Below, piece after piece: positions 9,580 to 18,560 of a stretch of DNA of 64,000 nucleotides. The translations under genes were made by a program, and so were the position numbers. Source of the stretch: Candidatus Hydrothermus pacificus (lineage in GTDB: Bacteria; Hydrothermota; Hydrothermia; Hydrothermales; Hydrothermaceae). A model generated the notes under the pieces. The model had not been told where the DNA came from, did not search any database, and was given only the letters and a program-made list of their open reading frames with translations. The stretch covers positions 43,371-107,370 of the forward strand of contig MTOH01000009.1 of the NCBI GenBank assembly GCA_002011615.1, in the 5' to 3' direction. How positions within the stretch are numbered: the first letter of the stretch is position 1; each line of letters starts with the position of its first letter.

Positions 9580-11268
9580 ATGGCACGAAAAAGCAAAAAG
9601 ACAGTTAAAGATATAGAGGATAAAAAGGATGAGATACTCCATAAACTTATAAAGAAGGCAAAGAAGGAAGGCAGGATTAGCTATGAGGACCTTGTTGAGG
9701 CCACTTCTTCTTTTCCTCCCGAAGTTATAGAAGATATAATGGTATCCCTTTTTGAAAAGGGCATAGAAGTTTATCAGGGAAAGGATGATAAGGAAACAGA
9801 TAGTGCATCTTCTGAAGAGGACGAATCCATTATAAGGATAAAGGATGACCCCGCAAAAACCTATTTAAAGCAAATAGGCACATTAAGACTTCTTACAAAG
9901 CAGGAGGAGGTTGATCTTTCAAGGCAGATTCATGAGTCCAAAGAACAGATGGAAGTATATCTTTTTTCAACTAAATACGGGGTGGATAGATTTATGAACT
10001 GTCTTGAAAAGATAGAAGAAGGAGAGATGCAGATAGAAGAGATTATACTTGTTGATTCGAACTACTGGACATCCAAAGAGAAAAATAGAGAAGAGAAGAA
10101 AAGAGTTTATAGTGGAATTAAAGAATTGAAAAGAATTTATAACAAAATTTTTGCCAGGAAATTCCGATTTATGACCGATTTAAATTCAAAAGAAGTGTCA
10201 AAACTTCTCAGGACAGTCGAGAAGATAAGACCTCAATTCTCTTTTGTTATCAAGATAATTGAAGATTTGATGAACGAGGTTAATCATCTTGCAGATTACT
10301 ATAAAAACTATGACTCCCTTAAAGAAAAGGTGAAGGCTCTCAGAAAGAAAAGGAGAGAAACAGCGTCAAAATCAAGTAAAAAGCGAATTACACAGGAGAT
10401 TAAAGACCTTGAGAGCAGGTTAAATCAGTATAAGAGTGTGATAGATTATTATGAGAGATTTATAGGATTCCCTTACAAGCATGCTGTTGAGTGGAAGAAG
10501 GCTGTTAAGGATGTGATATGGAAATATCAGGCAGCAAAGGCTGAGATGGTTGAAGGAAATGTGAGACTGGTAATAGGAATAGCCAAGAGATTCCTGAACA
10601 GGGGTGTGGAGTTTATGGACCTGATACAGGAAGGCAATGCGGGACTGATAAAAGCCGTTGAAAAATTTGACTATAAGAAGGGATTCAAATTTTCAACCTA
10701 TGCAACATGGTGGATAAAACAGTCCATAACAAGGGCAATAGCCGACACATCCAGAACAATAAGAGTTCCTGTTCATATGCTTGAAACAATTTCAAAAATA
10801 TCCAAGGTTTCAAGGGAACTGATGCAGAGACACGGAAGAGAGCCCAAACTGGAAGAAATAGCACAGGAAATGGGATTGCCCATAAGCAAGGTAAAACAGG
10901 CTTTTGAAGTCTCATTTCAACCCCTTTCCATAGATAAACCTATAGGAAAAAACAAAGAAGGTGTTTTTGGAGATTTACTTGCAGATGAATTTACAAAAAC
11001 CCCTCTTCAAATTGCAAGAGAAGGGCTTTTAAAAGAAAAAATTGATGAAATCCTCTCTTCTCTTTCAAGAAGAGAAGAAAAAGTTATAAGATTGAGATTT
11101 GGACTCGGTAACCACCCTCCAATGACCCTTGAACAGGTTGGCAGAATATTCGGTGTTACAAGGGAAAGGATAAGACAGATAGAGGTTAAAGCTCTCAGAA
11201 AATTGAAACATCCTATAAGAAGCACAAAACTCAAAACATTTCTTGAGTCCATTGAAAGAAATTATTAG
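9580..11268 (+). CDS. rpoD: RNA polymerase primary sigma factor (sigma-70)
   Basis: 562 residues. A short acidic region 1.1-like N-terminus, region 1.2 (DDPAKTYLKQIG), a large charged non-conserved insert (about 120-300), region 2 with VRLVIGIAKRF and DLIQEGNAGLIKAVEKF, -10 recognition helix FSTYATWWIKQSITRAI, region 3, and region 4 with VTRERIRQIEVKALRKL. The -10 and -35 recognition helices are canonical, which fits the TTGACA/TATAAT promoters seen in this window. The ATG has an agggagg Shine-Dalgarno, and the 39-base gap after dnaG could hold an internal promoter. Confidence 0.97.
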   Translation: MARKSKKTVKDIEDKKDEILHKLIKKAKKEGRISYEDLVEATSSFPPEVIEDIMVSLFEKGIEVYQGKDDKETDSASSEEDESIIRIKDDPAKTYLKQIGTLRLLTKQEEVDLSRQIHESKEQMEVYLFSTKYGVDRFMNCLEKIEEGEMQIEEIILVDSNYWTSKEKNREEKKRVYSGIKELKRIYNKIFARKFRFMTDLNSKEVSKLLRTVEKIRPQFSFVIKIIEDLMNEVNHLADYYKNYDSLKEKVKALRKKRRETASKSSKKRITQEIKDLESRLNQYKSVIDYYERFIGFPYKHAVEWKKAVKDVIWKYQAAKAEMVEGNVRLVIGIAKRFLNRGVEFMDLIQEGNAGLIKAVEKFDYKKGFKFSTYATWWIKQSITRAIADTSRTIRVPVHMLETISKISKVSRELMQRHGREPKLEEIAQEMGLPISKVKQAFEVSFQPLSIDKPIGKNKEGVFGDLLADEFTKTPLQIAREGLLKEKIDEILSSLSRREEKVIRLRFGLGNHPPMTLEQVGRIFGVTRERIRQIEVKALRKLKHPIRSTKLKTFLESIERNY

Positions 11269-11271
11269 GCA

Positions 11272-13623
11272 ATGAGAGAACCTTTAATACCTTTAAGAGA
11301 AGCAATACTTTTTCCCAATGCAATATTACCCCTTATAATCGCGAGAAAATTCTCAAAAAAAGCCTTTTATAAAGCGGTTAAAAATGGCAATTATGTTCTA
11401 TTTTTAACACAAAAAGATGCCACAGTGGAATTTCCTGAGAAAAAAGACCTTTACACTATTGGTTCCCTCGGCAAAATAATCCAGCACATTGAAACTCCTG
11501 ACGGCATGATAAGATGTATTGCTCAGGGTATTGAAAGAGTAAAAGTTAAAAATCTGGTAAAAAAAGGACCTGCTGAAGATTTTTACTTTGAAGCTGAATA
11601 CGAGGAGTATCCTTTTGCCAGTATAGATGAAAAAAAACAGGTTTTTTATATCAGAATGATAAAGGATGTTTTTAGAAATCTTTTAAGAATAGAGAGATTT
11701 ATCCCGGATGAGCTTTTGCCTTCTCTTATGACAAGTAAGGATAAACTTGAAGTTGCCTATATAATAGCCAGTAATATGCCTTTACCTATCTCTCAAAGAC
11801 AGGCTCTTCTTGAACAAAAGAATGTGGAAAGTTTTTTAAAAAACCTTCACAAACTTCTTGTAGAAGAACTTGAATTCAAACAGCTTAAGGAAAAAATAGA
11901 GGAAAAAGTTAAAGAGGAGATAAGAAAAGGACAAAAACAAGTATTTCTTACAGAGCAGATGCGACAAATACAGAGAGAACTCGGTTATGAAGAGCCCGAC
12001 GAGTTTAGTTCCTATTTTGAAGCTATAAAAAAAGCAGGAATGCCCAGAGAGGTTGAAGAAAAGGCAAGAAGTGAGCTTAACAGGTTGAGGAAAACCCCTG
12101 CTTTTTCACCCGAAGCCACTGTTATAAGAACATACCTTGACTGGCTTATAAATCTTCCGTGGAATAAAAGAACAAAAGATAACCTGGATTTAAAAAATGT
12201 AAAGAAAATTCTTGACCAGGACCACTATGGGCTTGAAGAGCCGAAGTCAAGGATACTTGAGTATCTGGCTGTTTTAAAATTAAAGGGAAGATTGCGAGGA
12301 CAGGTTCTCTGTTTTGTTGGTCCTCCGGGTGTAGGAAAAACATCTCTTGCAATGTCAATTGCAAGGAGTCTCGGCAGAAAGTTCGTCAGAATGTCTCTTG
12401 GAGGTGTGAGGGATGAGGCGGAAATAAGAGGACACAGACGAACCTATGTGGGAGCATTACCCGGTAGAATAATTCAGGGAGTAAAAAAAGCAGGCTCTAA
12501 AAACCCTGTATTTCTGCTTGATGAGATAGACAAAGTGGGGATGGACTTCAGAGGTGATCCCTATGCAGCTTTAATGGAGGTTCTTGACCCTGAAGTGAAT
12601 AAAAACTTTCAGGACCACTATCTTGAATTGGAATTTGACCTTTCAGAAGTTCTTTTTATAACCACTGCCAATACCTCATACACAATACCTCTTGCATTGA
12701 GGGATAGAATGGAGATAATAAGATTACCGGGTTATCTTGATATTGAGAAATTTCACATAGCAAAAAAACATTTAATACCCAAACTTTTAAAAGATGCAGG
12801 ACTTCCAGAATCTTATTTTAATATCTCTGATAATGCAATTTATACCATCATAAGAACTCATACTAAGGAAGCAGGTGTAAGAGAACTGGAAAGGAAATTG
12901 AACAAGCTTATCCGTATATCTGCCAAAAACTATGTGGAAAAAAAGAAAAAAACTTATATAAAAGAAAAAAATATAAATAAATATCTCGGTCCCCCTCCTT
13001 ATGCTAAAAAAGAGAGTGAAAAAGAATTACCTTCAGGAGTTGTTTATGGACTGGCATGGACAGAAACAGGAGGAGAGATTTTAAGAGTGGAAGTTTTAAA
13101 CCTTGAAGGTAAAGGTGGCCTGATTTTAACAGGTCAGCTGGGGGATGTCCTGCAGGAGTCAGCAAAGGCTGCTCTGAGTTATGTAAGGTCAAGGGCAAAG
13201 CTCTTAGATATAGATGAAAAATTTTATGAGAAAAGAGATTTACATCTCCATATTCCTGAAGGAAGTATACCGAAAGATGGTCCTTCAGCAGGTCTTGCAA
13301 TTATGTGTGCGATGATTTCTTCTCTCACAAAGATACCTTTTCCATCAGATACAGCAGTTACTGGCGAGATTACCCTTACAGGAGAGGTCTTGAAGATAGG
13401 CGGTTTGCCAGAGAAAATAAGTGCTGCCAAAAGAGGCGGTATTAAAAGAGTTATATTGCCTGAGGAAAACAGAGCGGAACTGGCAAAAATAAAACCTTCA
13501 CTCAAAGAAGGCGTAGATTTCTTTTTTGTAAAACATGTTGACCAGGTATTATCAAAAATATTTAAAGTAGATTATATTCGAAAAACTTACAGAGGGGATA
13601 TACAGGTTGTTGGGTCGTCCTGA
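11272..13623 (+). CDS. lon: ATP-dependent protease Lon
   Basis: 783-residue AAA+ protease that degrades misfolded and regulatory proteins. N-terminal substrate-binding domain (1-200), AAA+ module with Walker A GPPGVGKTS and Walker B FLLDEIDKVG, sensor helices, and a C-terminal serine-lysine protease domain with KDGPSAG (catalytic Ser672) and GGLPEKISAAKRGG (Lys715, the usual 43-residue separation). The start lies 3 bases after the rpoD stop with no clear Shine-Dalgarno, so reinitiation is likely. Co-transcription with dnaK/dnaJ and rpoD would unite folding and degradation. Confidence 0.97.
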   Translation: MREPLIPLREAILFPNAILPLIIARKFSKKAFYKAVKNGNYVLFLTQKDATVEFPEKKDLYTIGSLGKIIQHIETPDGMIRCIAQGIERVKVKNLVKKGPAEDFYFEAEYEEYPFASIDEKKQVFYIRMIKDVFRNLLRIERFIPDELLPSLMTSKDKLEVAYIIASNMPLPISQRQALLEQKNVESFLKNLHKLLVEELEFKQLKEKIEEKVKEEIRKGQKQVFLTEQMRQIQRELGYEEPDEFSSYFEAIKKAGMPREVEEKARSELNRLRKTPAFSPEATVIRTYLDWLINLPWNKRTKDNLDLKNVKKILDQDHYGLEEPKSRILEYLAVLKLKGRLRGQVLCFVGPPGVGKTSLAMSIARSLGRKFVRMSLGGVRDEAEIRGHRRTYVGALPGRIIQGVKKAGSKNPVFLLDEIDKVGMDFRGDPYAALMEVLDPEVNKNFQDHYLELEFDLSEVLFITTANTSYTIPLALRDRMEIIRLPGYLDIEKFHIAKKHLIPKLLKDAGLPESYFNISDNAIYTIIRTHTKEAGVRELERKLNKLIRISAKNYVEKKKKTYIKEKNINKYLGPPPYAKKESEKELPSGVVYGLAWTETGGEILRVEVLNLEGKGGLILTGQLGDVLQESAKAALSYVRSRAKLLDIDEKFYEKRDLHLHIPEGSIPKDGPSAGLAIMCAMISSLTKIPFPSDTAVTGEITLTGEVLKIGGLPEKISAAKRGGIKRVILPEENRAELAKIKPSLKEGVDFFFVKHVDQVLSKIFKVDYIRKTYRGDIQVVGSS

Positions 13624-14719
13624 AAAAGTTATTTTATTAACCATATCAGACAATTCTTCAAGACAAAAAACCGTTAAAAGTCTTGAGGAACTTGAATCTC
13701 TTGCAAGGACAGCAGGGTGTGAAGTAACAGGTAAATTTATACAGATTAAAGAGAATCCTGACCCGGCTTTTTACATCGGTAAAGGGAAAGTGCAGGAGAT
13801 GAAACAGATAATAAAGGAAAAAGACATAGATGCTGTGATATTTGATGTCCCCCTCTCAGGTAGATATCACAGAAATCTTGAACAGGAACTGAACATTAAA
13901 GTGATAGACAGAGTGGAGCTTATAATGGATATATTTGCACAGCATGCAAGAACAAAAGCGGCAAAAATCCAGGTAGAACTTGCACAGCTTAAATACAGAC
14001 TCACACAGCTTAAAGGCCGGGGTAGAGACCTTTCAAGACTCGGTGGAGGCATAGGAACAAGGGGTCCGGGTGAAAAGAAATTAGAGGTTGATAGAAGAAA
14101 GATAATGAATAGGATAAACGCTTTGAATAAGGAATTAAAAAGAATTGAAATCAGCAAACGGGTTCAGAGGAAAAGAAGAAAACAGCTTATCCAGATTGCT
14201 CTTGTTGGATATACAAATGCTGGTAAATCTTCTTTAATGAATTTACTTACAGGTTCTACATGTAAGGTTGAAAATACTCTTTTTTCCACTCTTGATACAA
14301 CAACAAGAAGAATAAAAGTTCCCTTAAATATTCCTATCCTTTTAACAGATACTGTCGGTTTTATAGAAAATCTGCCTGCAGAACTTGTAGTATCTTTCCG
14401 GTCTACGCTTTCAGTAGTTAAGGAAGCAGATATGCTTATAGAGGTTATAGATATTTCTGAAGAAAATTTCAGGGAAAAAATGCAGGTGGTGGAGGAAACA
14501 CTCATAGGGCTGGGAGCAGGTGCAATTCCCAGAATTTCTGTTTTCAACAAAACAGACCTTGTTCTGGATACAGAATACTTCTCACAACTTTCTGAGGACT
14601 CAAAGAACACCTTTTATATTTCCTGTAAAACAAAAGAAGGATTTGAAAATTTTAAAAATATGCTTGTTCAAAAAATTAAAGAGTTATTGAAAATAAAATA
14701 TTTTTCCTTTAAAATATAA
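13607..14719 (+). CDS. hflX: GTPase HflX
   Basis: 370-residue ribosome-associated GTPase that splits stalled or heat-damaged ribosomes in known relatives. N-terminal HflX domain with YIGKGKVQE, the conserved linker SRLGGGIGTRGPGE, then the G domain: G1 GYTNAGKSS, G3 DTVGFIENLP, G4 NKTD. The only start giving a full N-terminal domain is a TTG at 13607, overlapping lon by 17 bases, with an agagggg stretch upstream. Its place after lon and the chaperones fits a heat-stress role. Confidence 0.94.
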   Translation: MLGRPEKVILLTISDNSSRQKTVKSLEELESLARTAGCEVTGKFIQIKENPDPAFYIGKGKVQEMKQIIKEKDIDAVIFDVPLSGRYHRNLEQELNIKVIDRVELIMDIFAQHARTKAAKIQVELAQLKYRLTQLKGRGRDLSRLGGGIGTRGPGEKKLEVDRRKIMNRINALNKELKRIEISKRVQRKRRKQLIQIALVGYTNAGKSSLMNLLTGSTCKVENTLFSTLDTTTRRIKVPLNIPILLTDTVGFIENLPAELVVSFRSTLSVVKEADMLIEVIDISEENFREKMQVVEETLIGLGAGAIPRISVFNKTDLVLDTEYFSQLSEDSKNTFYISCKTKEGFENFKNMLVQKIKELLKIKYFSFKI

Positions 14720-14721
14720 AT

Positions 14722-15432
14722 ATGAATAATGATGAAAAATTGACTCCTTACATCAGCGTAGAGGAAGTTGAAGCCTTAAGACAGGAAGAGGCGGAGAAGA
14801 AAAAACAAACTATAACAAAGGTTTTAAGACCAAAAATTCAGGAAATAGTAGCTCCTGTCCTTTCTATTATTGAGAAAGTGGTTGGTATAGACCTTTTCTG
14901 GTATTCAAAAATATCGGTTATGCCGATGCTTAATGAACATGCTGATACGGTTTTTGTTGCCTATGGTGTAGAGCCAAGAAAAAATGAGGGTTACACAAAA
15001 AGCACCCCGAATCTGGATGTTTCTTTAAGATTTGAAATTCATTCCAAGGAAGAGATAGGGGTTTATTTCAGAATATCAGGTAAATATGAGAAATCAAGAT
15101 TTGCCCTTGTATTTCACGAGAATACAGAGGAAGTTGTGAGATTAATATTGAACGCCTTTGTCTTTGGAAAAACTATTGATGTCAATATTCCTTTAACTGA
15201 TATAGAAAAGATAGCAGACTTTTTTGATGCCTATCTCACAGGTAAAGATGAGACTATATTTTTTGGTCCTGTGGATGTGTTCAGACCAAGAGATGAGATA
15301 TATGCAAATGTCCTTTTAAGGTTTTTGACTCTTTTCCCGCTTTATCAAAGTATTATAGAGGCATCCCTTGAAAGAACAAGTAACTTCAAAAATTATCAGA
15401 AAAAAATACTTGATTTTATAACTAAGAAGTAA
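14722..15432 (+). CDS. Uncharacterised 236-residue protein
   Basis: I do not recognise this family. It starts 2 bases after hflX and is the last gene of the long plus-strand run. The N-terminus (1-40) is charged helix (EEVEALRQEEAEKKKQ), followed by a mixed alpha/beta body with several beta-rich stretches (LDVSLRFEIHSKEEIGVYFRIS) and a block GKDETIFFGPVDVFRPRDE. There is no signal peptide, membrane segment or Cys cluster, so it is probably cytoplasmic. Its end overlaps the end of the convergent cdaA gene by 11 bases. No catalytic motif can be named. Confidence 0.75.
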   Translation: MNNDEKLTPYISVEEVEALRQEEAEKKKQTITKVLRPKIQEIVAPVLSIIEKVVGIDLFWYSKISVMPMLNEHADTVFVAYGVEPRKNEGYTKSTPNLDVSLRFEIHSKEEIGVYFRISGKYEKSRFALVFHENTEEVVRLILNAFVFGKTIDVNIPLTDIEKIADFFDAYLTGKDETIFFGPVDVFRPRDEIYANVLLRFLTLFPLYQSIIEASLERTSNFKNYQKKILDFITKK

Positions 15433-16183
15433 TAAAAGATATCAAATTTGTTTTAAGTGTTCTTCTATCAACATTCCTGTAAAGTTTACCACTGTATGCA
15501 AGTGATACCTCTCTTCTTTCCTCGGATACAATTATGCATATTGCATCAGTAACCTCTGTTATTCCTATACCTGCTCTATGCCTCATACCGAGAGCGGGGT
15601 CTATTTCCGTGCTCTCTGATAAAGGCAGGGTGCACCCTGCCGCTATTATCTGGTCTCCTTTTATTACTATTGCTCCATCGTGGAGGGGTGAAGGAGGTGT
15701 AAATATCGTTACTATTAGATGGGAGGAGACATCTGCCTTTATGTATACACCTCCCCTTTCTATGTATTCCCTTAAACCGAGTTGCTTTTCAATCACTATA
15801 AGTGCTCCAAATCCTCTGTCTCTCAGAAGAAAGGATGCAAGCACTATTTCGTTTATTATCTTCTGTGCCCTTGATTCGCTTTCGCCAAAGAAATACCTTA
15901 TGAGGGGCGACCTTCCAAGAAGGGAAAGTGCCTTTCTTATTTCGGGCTGAAAAACAATTATTATGGCTATTAATCCGAGAGTTTTTATGTTCTGGATAAT
16001 CCATTTAAGGGAATCAAAGTCAAAAATATATGCAGCGAGTGCAAGCAGAAATATAAACATTATACCAAGTAGCATATGGGGAACTCGTGTTCCTTTAAAA
16101 AGCCTGAGAAAATAAAAAATAAGAACAGAGGTTATTATTATATCTATGAAGTCAAAAAAGTTAAATTTTAAAAAAGATATCAT
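15422..16183 (-). CDS. cdaA: Diadenylate cyclase CdaA (c-di-AMP synthase)
   Basis: 253-residue membrane-bound enzyme that joins two ATP into c-di-AMP. Three hydrophobic segments fill the first 90 residues (DIIITSVLIFYFL, MLLGIMFIFLLALAAYIF and LGLIAIIIVF), followed by a DAC domain with the catalytic DGA (PLHDGAIVI) and RHR (GMRHRAGIG) motifs. Length and layout match CdaA/DacA. The start ATG overlaps the stop of the ARPP-1 gene by 4 bases (ATGA), so the two are translationally coupled. The usual partner CdaR is not next to it. Confidence 0.95.
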   Translation of the reverse strand: MISFLKFNFFDFIDIIITSVLIFYFLRLFKGTRVPHMLLGIMFIFLLALAAYIFDFDSLKWIIQNIKTLGLIAIIIVFQPEIRKALSLLGRSPLIRYFFGESESRAQKIINEIVLASFLLRDRGFGALIVIEKQLGLREYIERGGVYIKADVSSHLIVTIFTPPSPLHDGAIVIKGDQIIAAGCTLPLSESTEIDPALGMRHRAGIGITEVTDAICIIVSEERREVSLAYSGKLYRNVDRRTLKTNLISFITS

Positions 16184-17076
16184 TTTTCAAATAAAGATAT
16201 ATGAACCAGGTTATTGTCATATTCAAGAGCTCTTCCGATTAATTTTTTACTTTCCAGTCTTATCTCTTTGCCAAGGGAAAGAGAGTGAAATTTTCTAACT
16301 TTTCCTTTTCTTATCGCATCTATAATATCTTTAACATAATCTCTATCCCTTATTTCTGTCGTCTCATTTTTTCTCATCATCGCATCAATCGCATACCCTT
16401 TCATAATTTTATTCTTGTACTTATTAAAAAGTTCTTTTGAAACAAAATAGTCCATACATAAGAACTTTTTTCCTGCAAAGGCGACCATTCCTTTTGCGTC
16501 TTTCAAATCAAGATTCTCAATATACCTGTCAATTTCCTTTTTCAGAGAAACATAGGTATCATGCATTGACAGGGTGGAACTCTTAATCTTGAATGTATCA
16601 AGAGTCTTTTTAACTGTTTCCCATACAAGAGATTGGTTTGCTTCAAATGATTTATCCTTATAAAGAGACTTGCTTGTTGTTTTACAGAGAATTGCTCTCA
16701 GTGTCGCAAAGCTTATCTCACCGGGTTCAAAATTCTTTTGTTTACCAGCCCATCTGCCTTCCTCCACACATGTTACAGGGACAGGAAAACGGGAATTTTC
16801 TTCTGCAAAAAAAGCGGTATTTGTGACTCTGTTTTGCAACGCCCCTATCATTTCTTCTCCGTCAATGGCGAATATCCTCTGGTCAGATAAATTTTCAAAA
16901 ATCACCTCGCTTACAGTTCCCCCGTTTCTTTCCCTTACCTTTGCCACTTCATTTTTAATGGCTTCATCAAGAGAAAGTGCTGATATACCGCCATTATTAT
17001 CATAATAGAGAGGATAGACCAGGAGGTTTCTTATAAAAACAGGTTCCCCTATCTCAATTCTCTCTAATTCTTTCAT
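16180..17076 (-). CDS. ARPP-1 domain protein (DUF6569-like)
   Basis: 298 residues. Family features visible: NLLVYPLYY, a LSLDEAIKN block, the GTVSEVIFENLSDQ strand, DGEEMIGALQNRVTNT and PVTCVEEGRW, which match the ARPP-1 domain (ARG and Rhodanese-Phosphatase-superfamily-associated Protein). That domain was named for genomic links to ADP-ribosylglycohydrolases and phosphatases; no enzymatic activity is established to my knowledge. No signal peptide or membrane helix is seen, so it is probably cytosolic. It has its own promoter and a strong aggagg 4 bases before the ATG. It is the first gene of a two-gene operon with cdaA, overlapping by 4 bases. Confidence 0.8.
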   Translation of the reverse strand: MKELERIEIGEPVFIRNLLVYPLYYDNNGGISALSLDEAIKNEVAKVRERNGGTVSEVIFENLSDQRIFAIDGEEMIGALQNRVTNTAFFAEENSRFPVPVTCVEEGRWAGKQKNFEPGEISFATLRAILCKTTSKSLYKDKSFEANQSLVWETVKKTLDTFKIKSSTLSMHDTYVSLKKEIDRYIENLDLKDAKGMVAFAGKKFLCMDYFVSKELFNKYKNKIMKGYAIDAMMRKNETTEIRDRDYVKDIIDAIRKGKVRKFHSLSLGKEIRLESKKLIGRALEYDNNLVHISLFEK

Positions 17077-17097
17077 AATCCCTCCTATTTTTTATAA

Positions 17098-17127
17098 ATT
17101 ATAAGTGAAAAGTTTTTTAAAAATCAA
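17098..17127 (-). promoter_or_regulatory. Promoter of the ARPP-1/cdaA operon
   Basis: On the minus strand TTGATT (17127-17122), an 18-base spacer and TATAAT (17103-17098). The predicted leader is about 15 bases and contains aggagg at 17086-17081. Confidence 0.65.
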
Positions 17128-17402
17128 TGATAAAGGTTACAGGTTGCAGATAACAATTAAAAGGTAAAAAGTGGAAAGTAAAAAATCTTTTCTTCCATTT
17201 CTCAGCCCTACTGCCCCTCTTACACCTTTAATAATACAGGATTCAAGATAAAAAATTAACTATGAACTGTTAACTCCCGACTTGTTCGGGCTGGTAAAAA
17301 ATGTAAATTTTAAAAATCAACCATTTGTAATCCATAAGTGTTGAGTTATTGATGTGCCAGAGGAAAGATATGGATTGAGAGTAAAGGTTGTCAGGATTAT
17401 AA
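17128..17402. other. Intergenic region with repeat-like words, no gene
   Basis: This is most of a 326-base gene-free stretch (17077-17402). It holds purine-rich low-complexity sequence (about 17155-17190, words like aaaaggtaaaaagtggaaag), an 18-base word at 17131-17148 that recurs inverted with one mismatch at 36016-36033, and a small perfect hairpin CCCGA-CTTGT-TCGGG at 17276-17290 without a following T-run. No ORF with a start and Shine-Dalgarno is visible on either strand. Confidence 0.5.
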
Positions 17403-18560
17403 CTATTTTGTAGAGGAGATTACTTTTTCATATATTTTTATCATTTTTTCTGCCACCTTGTTTATATCGTAATAATCTTTTACCAGCCTTTTAGCATTGC
17501 CTGATATCTTTTGGGCAAGACTTCTATTTTCAAGGAAAGTTTTTATTCCTTTATATACACTCTCTTCATTTGTCTGGGTTATTATTCCTGCATTATATCT
17601 TTTAACCTCTTTATATATTCCAACTCTATCACTTATTAAAACAGGAATTCCGCAAGCCATTGCCTCAACAACAGCCATCCCAAAATTTTCTGAATAAGAG
17701 GATAAAACAAAAATCTCTGAATTTTTTAAAATAGATATCTTTTCTTCTCCATATAAAGGACCTGTAAAAATAACTCTTTTCTCCAACTCATAATCCTTAA
17801 CCCATTTTCTCACCTTTTTACCGTATCCCTCATTATCCGGCCCTGTAATAACAAGATAAATATCCTTAAAATCTTTTGAAATTTTATGAAAAGCGGGTAT
17901 TAAAATATCCAGCCCTTTTTTCCAGTTAATTCTGCTTAAAAAGAGTATGTATTTTTTATTTTTTAAATAAGGGATTTTTTCAAAAATTAAGTTTTTATTT
18001 TCTTTTTCAAATTCTTCAAATTCAATGCCCCTTGGTATAACAACTCCTTTATTTTTGATTTTGAAATACTTCTCGGTCTTATGTTTCTCATACTCTGTGG
18101 TATAATGGATTAGGCTGGCTTTTTTTAAATCTCTTTTTGAAATTAAATTATAATAAAGTTTTTTAACAATATAAGATTTATTTTTAACCACATGAGGGTC
18201 AAGAGTCCCTATGGGTGAGATGATATAGGGGATTTTAGATTTTCTTGATAAATATGCTCCTATAAAAACAGGAAAATTCCAGACCGCTGTTATATGAATT
18301 AAATCATAGTTTTTAATCTCTTTCGATAATTTTTTAAATAAAGCAGGAGAAAAATTATAATGTTCATAACCGTAATATTTAAAGTATTTCACCTTTATGT
18401 TATCAAACATTTTTTCTTTTTCAAAATTACGGGCGGTAGTAAAGACTGTCACATTTATTCCCTTTTTAAAGAGATATTTACACAAAAGATGGGTAGAATA
18501 AATAGGACCTCCATATTTTTCGAATGGTAAATAAGAAGGAATGATATGCAAAACATTCAT
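17403..18560 (-). CDS. Glycosyltransferase family 4
   Basis: 385-residue GT-B glycosyltransferase, probably cytoplasmic and acting on a lipid-linked surface glycan. N-terminal Rossmann half with IIPSYLPFEKYGGPIYS; C-terminal half with SRINWKKGLDILIPAF and the nucleotide-sugar site ENFGMAVVEAMACGIPVL (EX7E-type). The sugar and linkage cannot be read from the sequence. Its ATG overlaps the stop of the truncated ligase copy by 4 bases, preserving an ancestral ligase-glycosyltransferase coupling even though the upstream gene is broken. Confidence 0.9.
   Translation of the reverse strand: MNVLHIIPSYLPFEKYGGPIYSTHLLCKYLFKKGINVTVFTTARNFEKEKMFDNIKVKYFKYYGYEHYNFSPALFKKLSKEIKNYDLIHITAVWNFPVFIGAYLSRKSKIPYIISPIGTLDPHVVKNKSYIVKKLYYNLISKRDLKKASLIHYTTEYEKHKTEKYFKIKNKGVVIPRGIEFEEFEKENKNLIFEKIPYLKNKKYILFLSRINWKKGLDILIPAFHKISKDFKDIYLVITGPDNEGYGKKVRKWVKDYELEKRVIFTGPLYGEEKISILKNSEIFVLSSYSENFGMAVVEAMACGIPVLISDRVGIYKEVKRYNAGIITQTNEESVYKGIKTFLENRSLAQKISGNAKRLVKDYYDINKVAEKMIKIYEKVISSTK

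Noticed and set aside
17276..17290. CCCGA/TCGGG hairpin as terminator
   Set aside because: The stem is only 5 base pairs and neither strand has a T-run after it.
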